Assembly (NCBI GenBank): GCA_011634665.1
Contig: WAEK01000018.1
Span: 57,501-121,500 of the forward strand
Length of the DNA stretch: 64,000 nt
Source: Mortierella sp. BCC40632
Lineage: Eukaryota > Mortierellomycota > Mortierellomycetes > Mortierellales > Mortierellaceae
Reading direction: 5' to 3'
Part shown: one piece after another, positions 34,161-44,654 of the stretch
Position numbering within the stretch: position 1 is the stretch's first letter
Layout: the number at the start of each line of letters is the position of its first letter
Translations under genes and position numbers: made by a program
Notes under the pieces: generated by a model
Database searches by the model: none
Told to the model about the DNA's origin: nothing
Seen by the model: the letters and a program-made list of their open reading frames with translations, nothing else

Positions 34161-35416
34161 GCCAGCCACCCGTTCATCATCGCTTCAACCTGTACCATCT
34201 CTCTCTCTCTCATATCATTTTGCCAGTTTGTTCTGCTCGTCCGTCCGTCTGTCCGTCTGGCTGTCTGGCTTGTCAGCCAGCACATTGTCAGTCAAACTTA
34301 GAAGAGCCAGTCAGTCAACCTTGACCAGCCCTGCCTTAGCCAGCCCATCCAAATCCAGCCAGCCAGCCAAGCCAGCCTGTCGTAGAGCCGAGACACGGCT
34401 CAGCTCACCAGTCGGTCAGCACACACTCTCTTAGGAAAATAGGAAAAAGAGGGAGGAGAACCTTCCGCCCCTTCCTCGATCTCGCCGGTCCAGTCCACCA
34501 CAGCTGAGTGCCAATCCGCATATAACCACCGGCGGAGTTTCGCTTTTGTTCCTTTCTCGGTCCGCCCGTCCGTCCGACCTCTCTCTCTCTCTCGCTTCTT
34601 GTTCTCCCCTTCATCCGTAGTCACGTCACTCCACTCCCAAGTCACGAGATACATCTCCATCCGTGTATCCGAGAGGGTTCTCCCCCTCTTCCTTCTCTCT
34701 CTCTCCTCTCGCAGATGGCCCTGCAGCAGAAGAGTGAAAGAGAGACGTCCACCGTGGCACTGTCTTGCTGCAGCAACAGCTGCTTGGTGGAGGGAGAGTG
34801 AGCGTTGTGCGAGGACGTCTCTTTACCCCCGTCACAGTCTCGGTCCTGGCCCGTCCATCCCGCGGATGGAAACTACCCGCGCTGCTGGATCCGTCCATGC
34901 CGGCATAAATCAATTGGCTCGAGACCTACCCACATTGTCTCCTCAACCCTTTTCCCGGATGCTCCGCTGGATTAGGTGTGATCTCCTTTCTCTCCTTCTC
35001 CTTCTCTCTCCCTTTTTCCCCTCATGGATGGACAGGGCTACCTGTTTGACACAACTCTGACGCGGACCCATCTCACAAAGAGATGATCCCGGTCTCGGCA
35101 TAAAGCGAACGCACAGGGCGATTCGCGCTGATCAGGTGTAGGACAAGGGCGTGCGTTGGGCCAAGCCCGATGAGTCGTCCCGGAGTTGCCATTTCCAGTC
35201 TGTCCTGATCGCAGATTGCCTCTTTTGCGCTGCTGCTACCTACTGCCTGCCTGCCTGCTGCCTCGGTATGCATTCTCTCTCTCCCACAGAGAATAATTAT
35301 GTGTTGTGTGAAGGAGAGACGCCCAACGGCTGGCCCTCCTGTCCTGTGTCCTGCTGAGACCACGTCTGTCAGGCCCACACGACGCGTCCACATTTATCGC
35401 ATATTCACATAGAGAC

Positions 35417-35475
<59 letters not shown>
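35417..35475. repeat. (CA)n array, about 29 units
   Basis: Perfect CA dinucleotide array in the long divergent region. Confidence 0.97.
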
Positions 35476-35477
<2 letters not shown>

Positions 35478-36906
35478 CACCCGCACAAAGGCACCTCATC
35501 TGCAACTCACACACTCGTCCCATCTCCTGCGCTACACAAGCACTTTCCGAACTCGTTTCTAGATCGATCACACGCCCATAGTGGCTCCTTTGTACACCCC
35601 ATCCTCATCCAGTCACTCACTCACTCGTATCTTCTTTTTTTTTTGTTCCTCGCTCACTCCTTCTCGTGCTCGTCTTGCACTCACTATTTTTTTTTTGTCC
35701 TCACCTAGTCTCTTACTCTCGGCACATCTCTTTTGCTCTCTACTGCGCGTCCGGTTCTGTGTCGGGCCGAGTTTGTGTTCTCCCACAGACAGAGAGCGAT
35801 GGCGCAATGAATTGGAGGAAGGAAGGAGGGGAGGGGGTGGGGAAGAGAAGGCTGGGACAAAGGAGATAAAAAAAAAAACTCGCTTACCTATGAGAGGCAC
35901 ACTCGGATGCTTCGGGGATTTGCTTTAGCTGGTGTCTGAGGAGAATGGTGTGAAATAAAAAAAAAAAAAAAAAAAAAAAAAAGGAAGAGAGAGAGAAAAA
36001 GAGAGAGAAAAGAGACTACGTGGGAGGTGGTCGAATGATTGGGTCACGGAGATTTCACTAGAAAGACTACTTTGCCACTGTGCCGTCAAAGGACATTGCT
36101 GCTTGGCAGAAAAGATTTCTCAAATGTCGGAGCAGTAGCAGGAGCAATGAATGCGTTGATGCTAACTGGAAGATCTGGATGTGTTGGCAGGTGGACTGGC
36201 CGAGAGTGAAGGGATAGCGAGAGTGTGTGAGTGGGAAAGAGAACGAAAGAGAGGTGTTTGTGTGCGCAAGAGAGAAAGAGAGAGAGTGTGTGTGTGTATG
36301 TGTGTGTGTGAGAGAGAGAGAGAGTGAGAGTGAGAGAGAGAGGGAGAGAGAGAGAAAGAGAGAAAGAGAGACAGAGAGAGAGAGAGAGAGCTGGAATGCG
36401 GGAATGGGAATGGGAATCGCAAATTCTCAATTCGCTTGCTACAACAACCGAGAGGAAGAAGAAGAAGAAGAAGAGGAGAGAGAGAGAGAGCGCGGGAGAG
36501 CAAAAGTAGAGAGAGCGACCGGGGAGAGAGCCGTCCTTTTCGAGAAGAGTCAAGCCCAAGTCCATTTCTTGCCCAAAACGAGGAAGCGCGCCCCGCAGCC
36601 CGAGCCTTGAACCCACTGGACCGGCTGTAGTTAACTCTCTTTTTTTTTTTTTTTCCTCTTTCTCTCTCACTCGCTCCAACTTACTCATCCCTCCTCAGCC
36701 TATCGCCCCACAGTGACCCAAAAGTACCTGCTTGGTCCTTTCTTCTCCAATGTCTACGGTTCTCCACCCGTCTCCATCCCACCTCTTGCCCCATTCTGTT
36801 CTCTCTCCTCCTCCCCACTCTTTGCTCTGTAATATAGCTTTCTCTTTCCCTAAATCAGTTTCTCGAATGAAACGAGAGAGTGAGAGTGAGAGAGAGAAAT
36901 AGATAG

Positions 36907-36937
<31 letters not shown>

Positions 36938-37203
36938 AGAAAGAGAGAGAAGAGCTGCGCTGGCTCTTCCTCTCATTCTCTTCATCCTCCATCCCTAGTG
37001 CTGAGCTGAACCCAAATCGGAGCAGGCCGACTTGAATGCCCGTCTACTACTACGACTCCTACTTCTACGAGCCAGCCCCGCTTTGTTTGTGACCCTGCGC
37101 TCGATCGCTGCCCCCTTGGGACTCTGCTGTCTGCCGTGCAGTCCGCAGCCTGGACGCTCACTCCCATTCTCTTGCTCTTGCTCATTCACTACTCACTAAT
37201 CGC

Positions 37204-37205
<2 letters not shown>

Positions 37206-37258
<53 letters not shown>
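37206..37258. repeat. (CT)n array
   Basis: Perfect CT dinucleotide array of about 26 units in the long divergent region. Confidence 0.97.
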
Positions 37259-37262
<4 letters not shown>

Positions 37263-38301
37263 GGTGTTTCTGGATTTTTTTTTTTTTTTTTTTTTATCTC
37301 GGAGAACAAGCTGCACGGCCCTTTGGTCCGCAGACCGGCTCCCCCTGTTGTGTGTGCCCGCCGTCTGTGTTCTTCCACCCCCATCCTATCCATCCCCTTC
37401 TCTTTCGCCTTCGATCCACGCACGGGCTTTGCACCAATCGTAAGCGACCACCTCCTTCTGACCACACAAAAAGGTAAAAAGTGGGAGGCGGAGACCAGAG
37501 ACTGAAGGAAGCACAGGAATGTCCTCCATCTCCCCCCCAGAGTCGACGTTGAGAGTTTCTACAATACAAAGCAAAGGCGCAATCCTGGTAGTCTTTTTTC
37601 CCTTTTTCAGTCAGCGTCCATCTCTATTTTTTTTTTTTTTTTTATTGTTTTCTTCTTTTTCTTCTTCTTCTGTGGTCAAGCCGGGGCCTGACCCCGCTGC
37701 GGATGGTGAAATAAATATAATATTTTGCGTAGGACAGACAACGGGGTCATGACGTGTCATTCCGTCCAGTTCAGTTTCTTTCCGGGCAATGGTCCTTTGG
37801 AAGAGATGACCGAAATGATGACTCTTTCGCGGGGTCTCGGTGGTCGAAAAAAAAAAAAAAAAAAAAAATGTAATAGTTACTCCAGCCAAGTCAAGTCGAA
37901 TCGACTCGGTCAAGCCCAGGCCAAGAGCTTGGCTCATCATCCGAAATTGTCGAAATTGTGCACGGGAAACCTTTTCAGCCGGCTCTTACTCTCTCTCTTT
38001 TTTTTGTGCGTTTGTGCGTGTGTGTGTGTGTCTACTTTGGTAATGCAAGTACAGCTTGGCCGTGTGGTGCGCGGCGCGGAGATGCCGGCAACCAGGCTCT
38101 CTCCCCTGGGCCTTGGCTAGTTGGCTTGTGTCTCTCTTTCTCTCTTGCCCCTGTCACCCCCTGCGGTCTTGGTGATCTCATCAGTCATCGTCGTTCTCGT
38201 CCTCCTCTCCTCCTCCTCCTCCTCCTTACCTACGCATGAATCCTTTCTCTACGGATTCCTAGGTTTGGCAAAGGGCGTGTCTACGCATTTTCAGCGGGGC
38301 T

Positions 38302-38342
<41 letters not shown>

Positions 38343-38947
38343 ATCCCACTCTCATTTTTTCTCTATCTCGCTTATTCTCTCTCTCTCGACCGGCATCCGC
38401 ATCCGTATTCGCACCCGCATTTTCTTGTCCACTTCAGCCCCTTTGCTTCGTCATGGGTCATTCTCTCCTCAGACCCCGCACAACACGTTGTCCTGTCGGA
38501 GGACGGACTAGGGAAAAAGGCCGAGAGCAACAACAACAATAGCAAGATAGTCGATTTGGCGAGTGAGAAGGCGTACCAAAAAACCTCCCGGCTGAAAATA
38601 AGAACCGAGCTGAACGCCCATTTCCCAGGGTCTGTCTTTCTCCTCTTTCCTTTCTTCCTATTTGCGTTCAGTGTTTCCTGTCAGCCATGTGCACAACGCA
38701 CACAGCCAGCGTCTACGAGTTGATGCGTTTGTGTGTATGTTCGCGCGAGTGGATGTGTATCAAAGAAATGCGTGAATGTGTGTGTGTGTGTGTGTGCGTG
38801 TGTAAATTGAGATGCCTGTTCCCGATGGCTCCTGGCAGAATATTCTTCCTATCCGGAAAGGGCGAACAACTCTTCCTCTCTCGCGCCCACCGCCCACGCA
38901 ACCCATCCAAACACGCACACAAGGGACACGCACACACATCACAAACG

Positions 38948-38949
38948 CA

Positions 38950-38990
<41 letters not shown>
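38948..38990. repeat. (CA)n array
   Basis: CA dinucleotide array, about 1 kb upstream of the next + gene. Confidence 0.95.
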
Positions 38991-38992
<2 letters not shown>

Positions 38993-39983
38993 CACACAGG
39001 TACATTTGTCTGGCAATCCAATAACTTGTAGACGATGACAGACAAGCCCAATAGCCGCGCAGCGATCTGCTCTTTTGGCTTTTGATCGTCAAGAGAAGAT
39101 GTGATGATCGAAAGATCTCACTCTCACTCTCTCACTCACTCTCTCACTCTCACTCTCTCACTCTCTCACTCTCGCTCACACACCGACACACACACTCTCT
39201 CTACACTCTCACGCACGCACGCATGACGGATCCGTCCGGCGCCATGGGGCCGTCTAGCATCGTCCATACGTCCAAAGGGATTCTCTAAAGTCTTCAAAGA
39301 TCGAACAACTGGGCCCTTGCATGCCCAGCACTGTCCAACAGCCCAGCGCCCGGTGACACAACAGCCCGTCTCCTTCTTCTCCTCGATGGGAAAGGGTCAT
39401 TTCATGTTAGCCCAGCCAACCGAGCCGTAATCCAGGCTGCTTTGTTCCATTCTGCTCTGTTCTGCTCTACTCTTTTTTTTTTTGCCTAAAACCACGGCTG
39501 TTTGCTCGATCTTTTTTTTTTTTAGCTGTGGCCCATGTGCAGCGTGCAGCAGCGAGGAGGCCAGGTTAGACCAACTCTCTAATTTCCAGACTCGCGTGGC
39601 CTGCAACGGACAATCAACAGAGTAGTAGTCTCTCGATCTATGGGAGGAAAGGGGAGAAGGCCTACGGCGCTTGGCGACATGACATGATGTTGGATGTTGG
39701 AGAAATATAGAGAACGAAAGAGAGTGGGCACGTGAAAATAGATCACTCACAACTCATACTCACTCACAGACTCTCTCTCTCTCTGCCTTCCAAACCCATT
39801 CCAGACCCAGAGGGAAATTCATTCGATCAATCTTCATCCAGAAATCTGCTAATCCCTGCAGAAAAAAAAAAAAACAAAAGCAAAAAGAAAGATTATCATC
39901 ATCATCTTTTCCATCTCTTTCCCCGAATCAGAACTCTTCTCATTCGTTTTCTAGGAATATACTATTTTTATCAACCACCACCA

Positions 39984-41456
39984 ATGTCTACAGCCCACAG
40001 GAGCAACCACGATAATAGCAACAGCACTGGCGCTGGCAACAACCAGATCAACCATGGCAACAATAATGCCAAGGGCAAGGGTATCTCTCGGTCGGAGACT
40101 CCTACTACTACAACAGCCTCCGAAACACCTTCGACTACGGGATCATCTTCTTCCTCGTTCCTGAATTCAGTCACTGCCTCAGCCAAGACCCTTGCCTCGG
40201 CTCTCGACCCTCGTCTTCCAGGCTCAACCGCCGCCTCCTCCTTGACCTCTCTTGGCCTCCCTGGCCAGGATGCCAAGCCTGGCTCTTCATCCACCGTTGC
40301 TGCCACGAGAACACTCCAGCACACTCGGAATGCGCTCGAGACTCTTGACAGTTCATCTTCATCAGCGCCTCTATCCATGTCTCGGGCGGACAATGTCGGA
40401 AGCGGCTTCAGAACGACCGCAGCACGGAGTGACAATCATGACGCAGGAGCTGTTACTATGGACTGGGATAACTTCTTGGCCTCACCCGAGTCTGACCTAC
40501 AAGAGAGCGCCGATCCAAGATCTAGGGCAGGTCTCTTTGGTTCTTCTACTTTGACTGGCACAGGAAGGCTGAGCGGAATGGGTCAATGGGGCCCTGAAGA
40601 CGAAGCCTCAGCTTTTGTTGAGAGACAACTCCAGGGACTTCAGCTCCATTCAACTACCCCACTCCAAGGACAGGAACAAGGATCACAGCATCAACAACAG
40701 GGTCAACCAGCAACGCTCCATCTTACACCTGCCAACCATGGGGCGTTTCTGGAATACCTCCGATCCACGGCCACGACTGGTGCAAACCCAATCACGCACA
40801 TGACAATGCAAGACACGACAACCTCCTCTCTGTCTCCGCCACAAATCTCTTCCCACGCGTGGTCATCAAGTTCCTCGTTCTCGGGCGATATCCATCGTCA
40901 GCAACACATGGATGGTCTGGATGTGGTCGCGTTCCTCGAGTCGACCAACTATTCGGATTACGTAGACGAACTCGAGTCAGCCACGGTGGAACTTGACAGA
41001 CACCAGACCACACGAAGAGAATATCGCTATTGTTACACAGACGAATGGGTGGGGGGACGACCGGAATTATCCTCAACACTGCAGCTTATCCAAGACTTGC
41101 CAAGTGAACGACAGGACATTGTTCAGTATCTAATGCAAAAGACACAGCAGCTTCCACAGAGGAGCTATGCGGATGATCTCTATAGTCACCCATATGGTCA
41201 TGATCAGCACAGTGTTGAAGCAGCCTCACTCGAAGCCACTCGACGTGAACAGGAGCAATTTCTTGCTGAGCAGAGACAACGTGCAGCGAGTTTACAAGGG
41301 GGTGAAGGCGAGGACGATGACGCGACGACGCGTGAGATGGAAAGAGTGTTGAAGCAGATTGTCGAGGATGCCAAAGAGGAAGTCAAGGGAGGCGAAACAG
41401 ATGGGCAAGCGTTGAATCGTTTGTTGAAGGTACGGAAACGTCTTGCCAGGTTGTAG
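39984..41456 (+). CDS. Unrecognised low-complexity protein with charged C-terminal helix
   Basis: Intronless frame of 490 residues from the methionine at 39984 (context CCACCA-ATG). The frame is open further upstream to 39732, but that part is repeat-coded, so the internal start is preferred. Residues 1-150 are N/S/T-rich and probably disordered. Several short tryptophan/aromatic motifs lie in the middle (MDWDNFLASP, DVVAFLESTNYSDYVDELE), followed by a better conserved-looking block (YRYCYTDEWVGGRPELSS). The C-terminus is strongly charged and predicted helical (EATRREQEQFLAEQRQRAA, EMERVLKQIVEDAKEE) and ends KVRKRLARL. I recognise no domain. Codon use matches neighbouring genes, so I take it as real. 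It is the nearest upstream neighbour of the Pho85-type CDK, 614 bases away on the same strand. Confidence 0.75.
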   Translation: MSTAHRSNHDNSNSTGAGNNQINHGNNNAKGKGISRSETPTTTTASETPSTTGSSSSSFLNSVTASAKTLASALDPRLPGSTAASSLTSLGLPGQDAKPGSSSTVAATRTLQHTRNALETLDSSSSSAPLSMSRADNVGSGFRTTAARSDNHDAGAVTMDWDNFLASPESDLQESADPRSRAGLFGSSTLTGTGRLSGMGQWGPEDEASAFVERQLQGLQLHSTTPLQGQEQGSQHQQQGQPATLHLTPANHGAFLEYLRSTATTGANPITHMTMQDTTTSSLSPPQISSHAWSSSSSFSGDIHRQQHMDGLDVVAFLESTNYSDYVDELESATVELDRHQTTRREYRYCYTDEWVGGRPELSSTLQLIQDLPSERQDIVQYLMQKTQQLPQRSYADDLYSHPYGHDQHSVEAASLEATRREQEQFLAEQRQRAASLQGGEGEDDDATTREMERVLKQIVEDAKEEVKGGETDGQALNRLLKVRKRLARL

Positions 41457-42070
41457 AGGCCAATAAAGAACAGTATAGTTGTTGAAGAATATCCAGAATT
41501 AGGACCATGCGCTTTGCAGGCTGTGCCAGGTCCATAAGAAAGGCAAGAAGGGGGGACCTAGACCATTTTGGTAAAGACGTCATTGGACAAAAGTAGAGAC
41601 GAACAGGTTCATTCACAGGGTCCCAAGGAGGATGGGCTGCAGTCGACTGAGCAGGGAGGAAGGGAAGGGAACGTACCATTCAACACGGTTGCTTATGTCC
41701 ATGCGTTGTGCGCTTATATCCAATCTGTGCGGGCGGTCTCTTGACCGGACTTTTTTTCTTTGGTGGTGCCTCCGTCTCTCTCTCTCTTACTCTCTCCTGT
41801 TCTAGCTGTGTCTTTTCTCTTTTCTCTCTTCTCTTTTCTCCCTTCTTTCTCTCTCTCTCTCTCTTTCTCTTTTTTTCATTCCTTGTTCTCATTCCTTGCT
41901 CTCCTGCTCCTCGTATTCCTTCCTCTCACACACGCTCACGCACTATTCCCCTTCTCCCGTCCTTCTCTTCCCGTTCATCCGCTCATCACCCTCTTTTTCC
42001 CTTCTTCCTACATAAAAAAAAAAACCTTTTTTTACCCCCCTTCATCACAGACACATCGCACAAGGTCGAC
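41457..42070. other. Intergenic/promoter of the Pho85-type CDK
   Basis: The 3' UTR of the upstream gene is followed by a CT-rich stretch (about 41770-41890) and a pyrimidine-rich leader up to the CDK start codon. No gene seen. Confidence 0.65.
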
Positions 42071-44311
42071 ATGGAGCGTTACCAGGCTCTAGAAAAGATT
42101 GGAGAGGGTACATACGCGACCGTCTACAAGGGCAAGAACCGGTCGAATGGAGATGCAGTTGCACTCAAGGAGATCCGACTCGATTCCGAAGAAGGTGCAC
42201 CCTCGACGGCCATCCGTGAGATCTCATTGATGAAGGAACTTCGCCATCCCAACATTGTTCGACTTCATGATGTCATCCACACCGAGAACAAGTTGACACT
42301 CGTCTTTGAGTACATGGACCAGGACCTGAAAAAGTACATGGATCAGCACGGCAACAGAGGTGCACTGGGGCCGATTGTCATCAAGGCGTTTATGTATCAG
42401 TTGCTCAAGGGCGTGGCCTTTTGTCATGAGAACAGGGTTCTGCACAGGGACCTCAAGCCCCAGAACCTGTTGATCAATCGGAAGGGTGAGCTCAAGCTCG
42501 GTGACTTTGGTCTCGCACGTGCCTTTGGCATCCCCGTCAATACGTTCTCGAACGAGGTTGTCACGCTCTGGTACAGGTAAGCGCCCCGTTTTGAAGAGAG
42601 ATAGAGCAATCATTGGGGAGAGGGGAGAGTTGGAGAGAGAGAGAGAGAGAGAGAGAGTCACGAGCAAGATAAAGAGAAAAGTCTTGCTTCTTCCTTCTCT
42701 CTCCTCGACGCCACAGAAAGAGAGATAGAAGACAAGGAGAGGAGAGACTACGAATTGGTTTCCCCTAGTCTTGCTAGTGTTGGCTTTGGCTATCATGTAG
42801 CTCGCCTGCCTGCGTCTGTCTGTCTGCCCCGTCTGCCTGCTTGTCCATGGTCCGACTCAGGCTGGATAGGCATGTCGAACACTGGATGGAACGGAATCAA
42901 CATACAATGGCTCCGTCGTCTTTGTCTTTGTCGTCGTCGTCTATCTCTTGACCCTTTTGCTCCAAAAGGAACGAACCAACCAGACGGGATTCACACCTAC
43001 ATTAGGAAAAGGAGACCACAACACAGCCGAGCATATCTGTCTCTTTTTTTAAGAGGGAGGCACAGTCGCTCAGCTTTAATGGGAGAAAAGAAAAAAGAGA
43101 AAGAGAGAAAGAGAGAGAAAAAGAGAGAGAAAAGGCGAGGCTCTTCCAAACACCTCAACGGCGCCACCGATCTATTCTATCCGGAGAGCAGTGGAGTTGC
43201 ATGTCCCACTCCCCACGGAGCTAGGATCCTTTTTTTTTTTTTTTTCAGGAGATGTTGTCCATCTGCGGCAGTGTCTACGCAACAAAACCACGCTCTGTTG
43301 GGGGAGAAGAAAGAAAGAAAAGAAAAAATGAGCGAGAGAAAAAGAACAAGGGAGGCAACAAAAGGCAAATGGTCACAACGAACCACACCCTGGTCTGGGC
43401 CCACAGTTGTACACTCATTGTCGACGTACTCTTTTACACAGACTCCTATTCCCTGCACACTCATGCCACTCTCCTCCTCTATTCTACCTCCTCTCTTTAT
43501 CTGCTGCGTCTCTTCATAAATTATCCAATCGCCTACCGCCAGAGCACCGGATGTCTTGTTGGGATCAAAGACCTACTCGACCTCGATTGATATCTGGTCT
43601 GCTGGATGCATCATGGCCGAAATGTACCTTGGCCGACCCCTTTTTGCCGGATCCAACAACCAGGACGAGTTGATGAAGATCTTCAAGGTCATGGGCACCC
43701 CAACAGAAGAAACTTGGCCAGGCGTCTCCAAGCTGTCCGAGTATCGCAAGGATTTCCCATACTACCCACCCAAGCCGCTTTCGACCGTCGTGCCCATGAT
43801 TGACACCTTTGGCATGGATCTCTTGATGCAAATGTTGATTTACCAACCTCAACGGAGAATCACGGCCAAGGATGCTCTCAACCATGTTTACTTTAATGAC
43901 ATTCGCGGCTACGCCAATCTTCAACAACAGCAACAAGCCGCTGCGGCAGCAGCAGCAGCAGCAGCGGTTTCTGCAGCGGCATCACAAGTGGCATCGGCGG
44001 CAGTACAGGCGCAAATGAATGGACAAATGATGTCGCAGCCTCCTCCTGGTGGACCACAGCCTCAAGCACAGGGCGCTTCCATGAACAACAATCAGGCGTT
44101 GCCTCCACCACAGCAGCCCTCGAATCCATCACAGCCTCAACCACCTCATGTCTATTCACATCAACAGCCTCCACCTCAGGGCATGAATTCTCAGCAACAA
44201 TCCATGTCGTACCAGACTGCGGTTCAGTTGCAACAACAACAAATGATGCAACAGCAGCAATCATACCCTCAGCAACAGACCTCGATGCACAGCATGTCGC
44301 AGAATCACTAA
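42071..44311 (+). CDS. PHO85: Pho85-type cyclin-dependent kinase
   Basis: Two exons, 42071-42576 and 43543-44311, spliced inside the WYR|APD motif in phase 2; 424 residues. Kinase features: [12 protein letters not shown] (glycine loop), VALKEIRL (lysine), [16 protein letters not shown] (cyclin-binding PSTAIRE helix), [43 protein letters not shown] and [18 protein letters not shown]. The FGIPVNTFS activation loop, without a CAK-type threonine, is the Pho85/CDK5 signature. The family couples phosphate and nutrient status, glycogen and cell-cycle control through PCL cyclins. After the kinase domain (about residue 290) there is an unusual ~130-residue tail of Q, A, P and S with runs of alanine and glutamine; yeast Pho85 lacks this. 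The intron is long for the window (966 nt). Confidence 0.95.
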
Positions 44312-44623
44312 AACTGGTGGTGTCTCTTTCCTTTCTATTTTCTTTTTTTTCTTTTTTCGTTTTTTTTTTTTTTTTTTTTTTTAAAAAAAAAACCTCTTTT
44401 TCTTTTCTCACTCGTTGTGCCTTTTGAGTAAAAGGATACAGAAGGAATAGAGTCAAGATCCTTTGGATGTGAACCTTTCGATGACATCAACAACAGCAGC
44501 AACAGCAGCAATAATAAAAATATTACAAAAAGGAAAAAAAAAAAAAAAAAAAAAAGATATACATAGGACTATTTTATTTAAATTGCCAATTATAGGATGG
44601 TTGTCTGAAAGAGATACCCTTTC

Positions 44624-44654
<31 letters not shown>
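44312..44654. other. Convergent 3' region of CDK and aldehyde dehydrogenase
   Basis: T and A tracts (about 44359-44382, 44534-44554) and a CT repeat (44621-44641). It is the shared 3' untranslated region of convergent genes; no gene seen. Confidence 0.7.

Larger units (their letters stand above)
33512..39983. other. Long divergent upstream region, microsatellite-rich
   Basis: About 6.5 kb between two divergent starts. Contents in order: GT repeat (33528-33558), GGAT repeat (33648-33746), GTGA repeat (33962-34003), a GC-rich inverted repeat followed by TTTATAA (34132-34160), CCAG/GTCAG-rich DNA (34250-34390), CA array (35417-35475), A tract (35956-35983), GA/GT repeats (36260-36390), CT array (37206-37258), T tracts (37278-37297, 38307-38339), CA array (38948-38990) and CTCACT repeats (39118-39180). 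Frames in it are repeat-coded. I see no protein-coding gene or tRNA; long leaders or non-coding transcripts are possible. Confidence 0.55.

Noticed and set aside
35073..35571. Minus-strand frames around the CA array
   Set aside because: Cys/Val runs come from the (CA)n repeat; no independent support.
39732..39983. N-terminal extension of the 39984 gene
   Set aside because: The 84 extra codons are repeat-rich (CTCACT, lysine run from an A tract), while the internal ATG has a good context.
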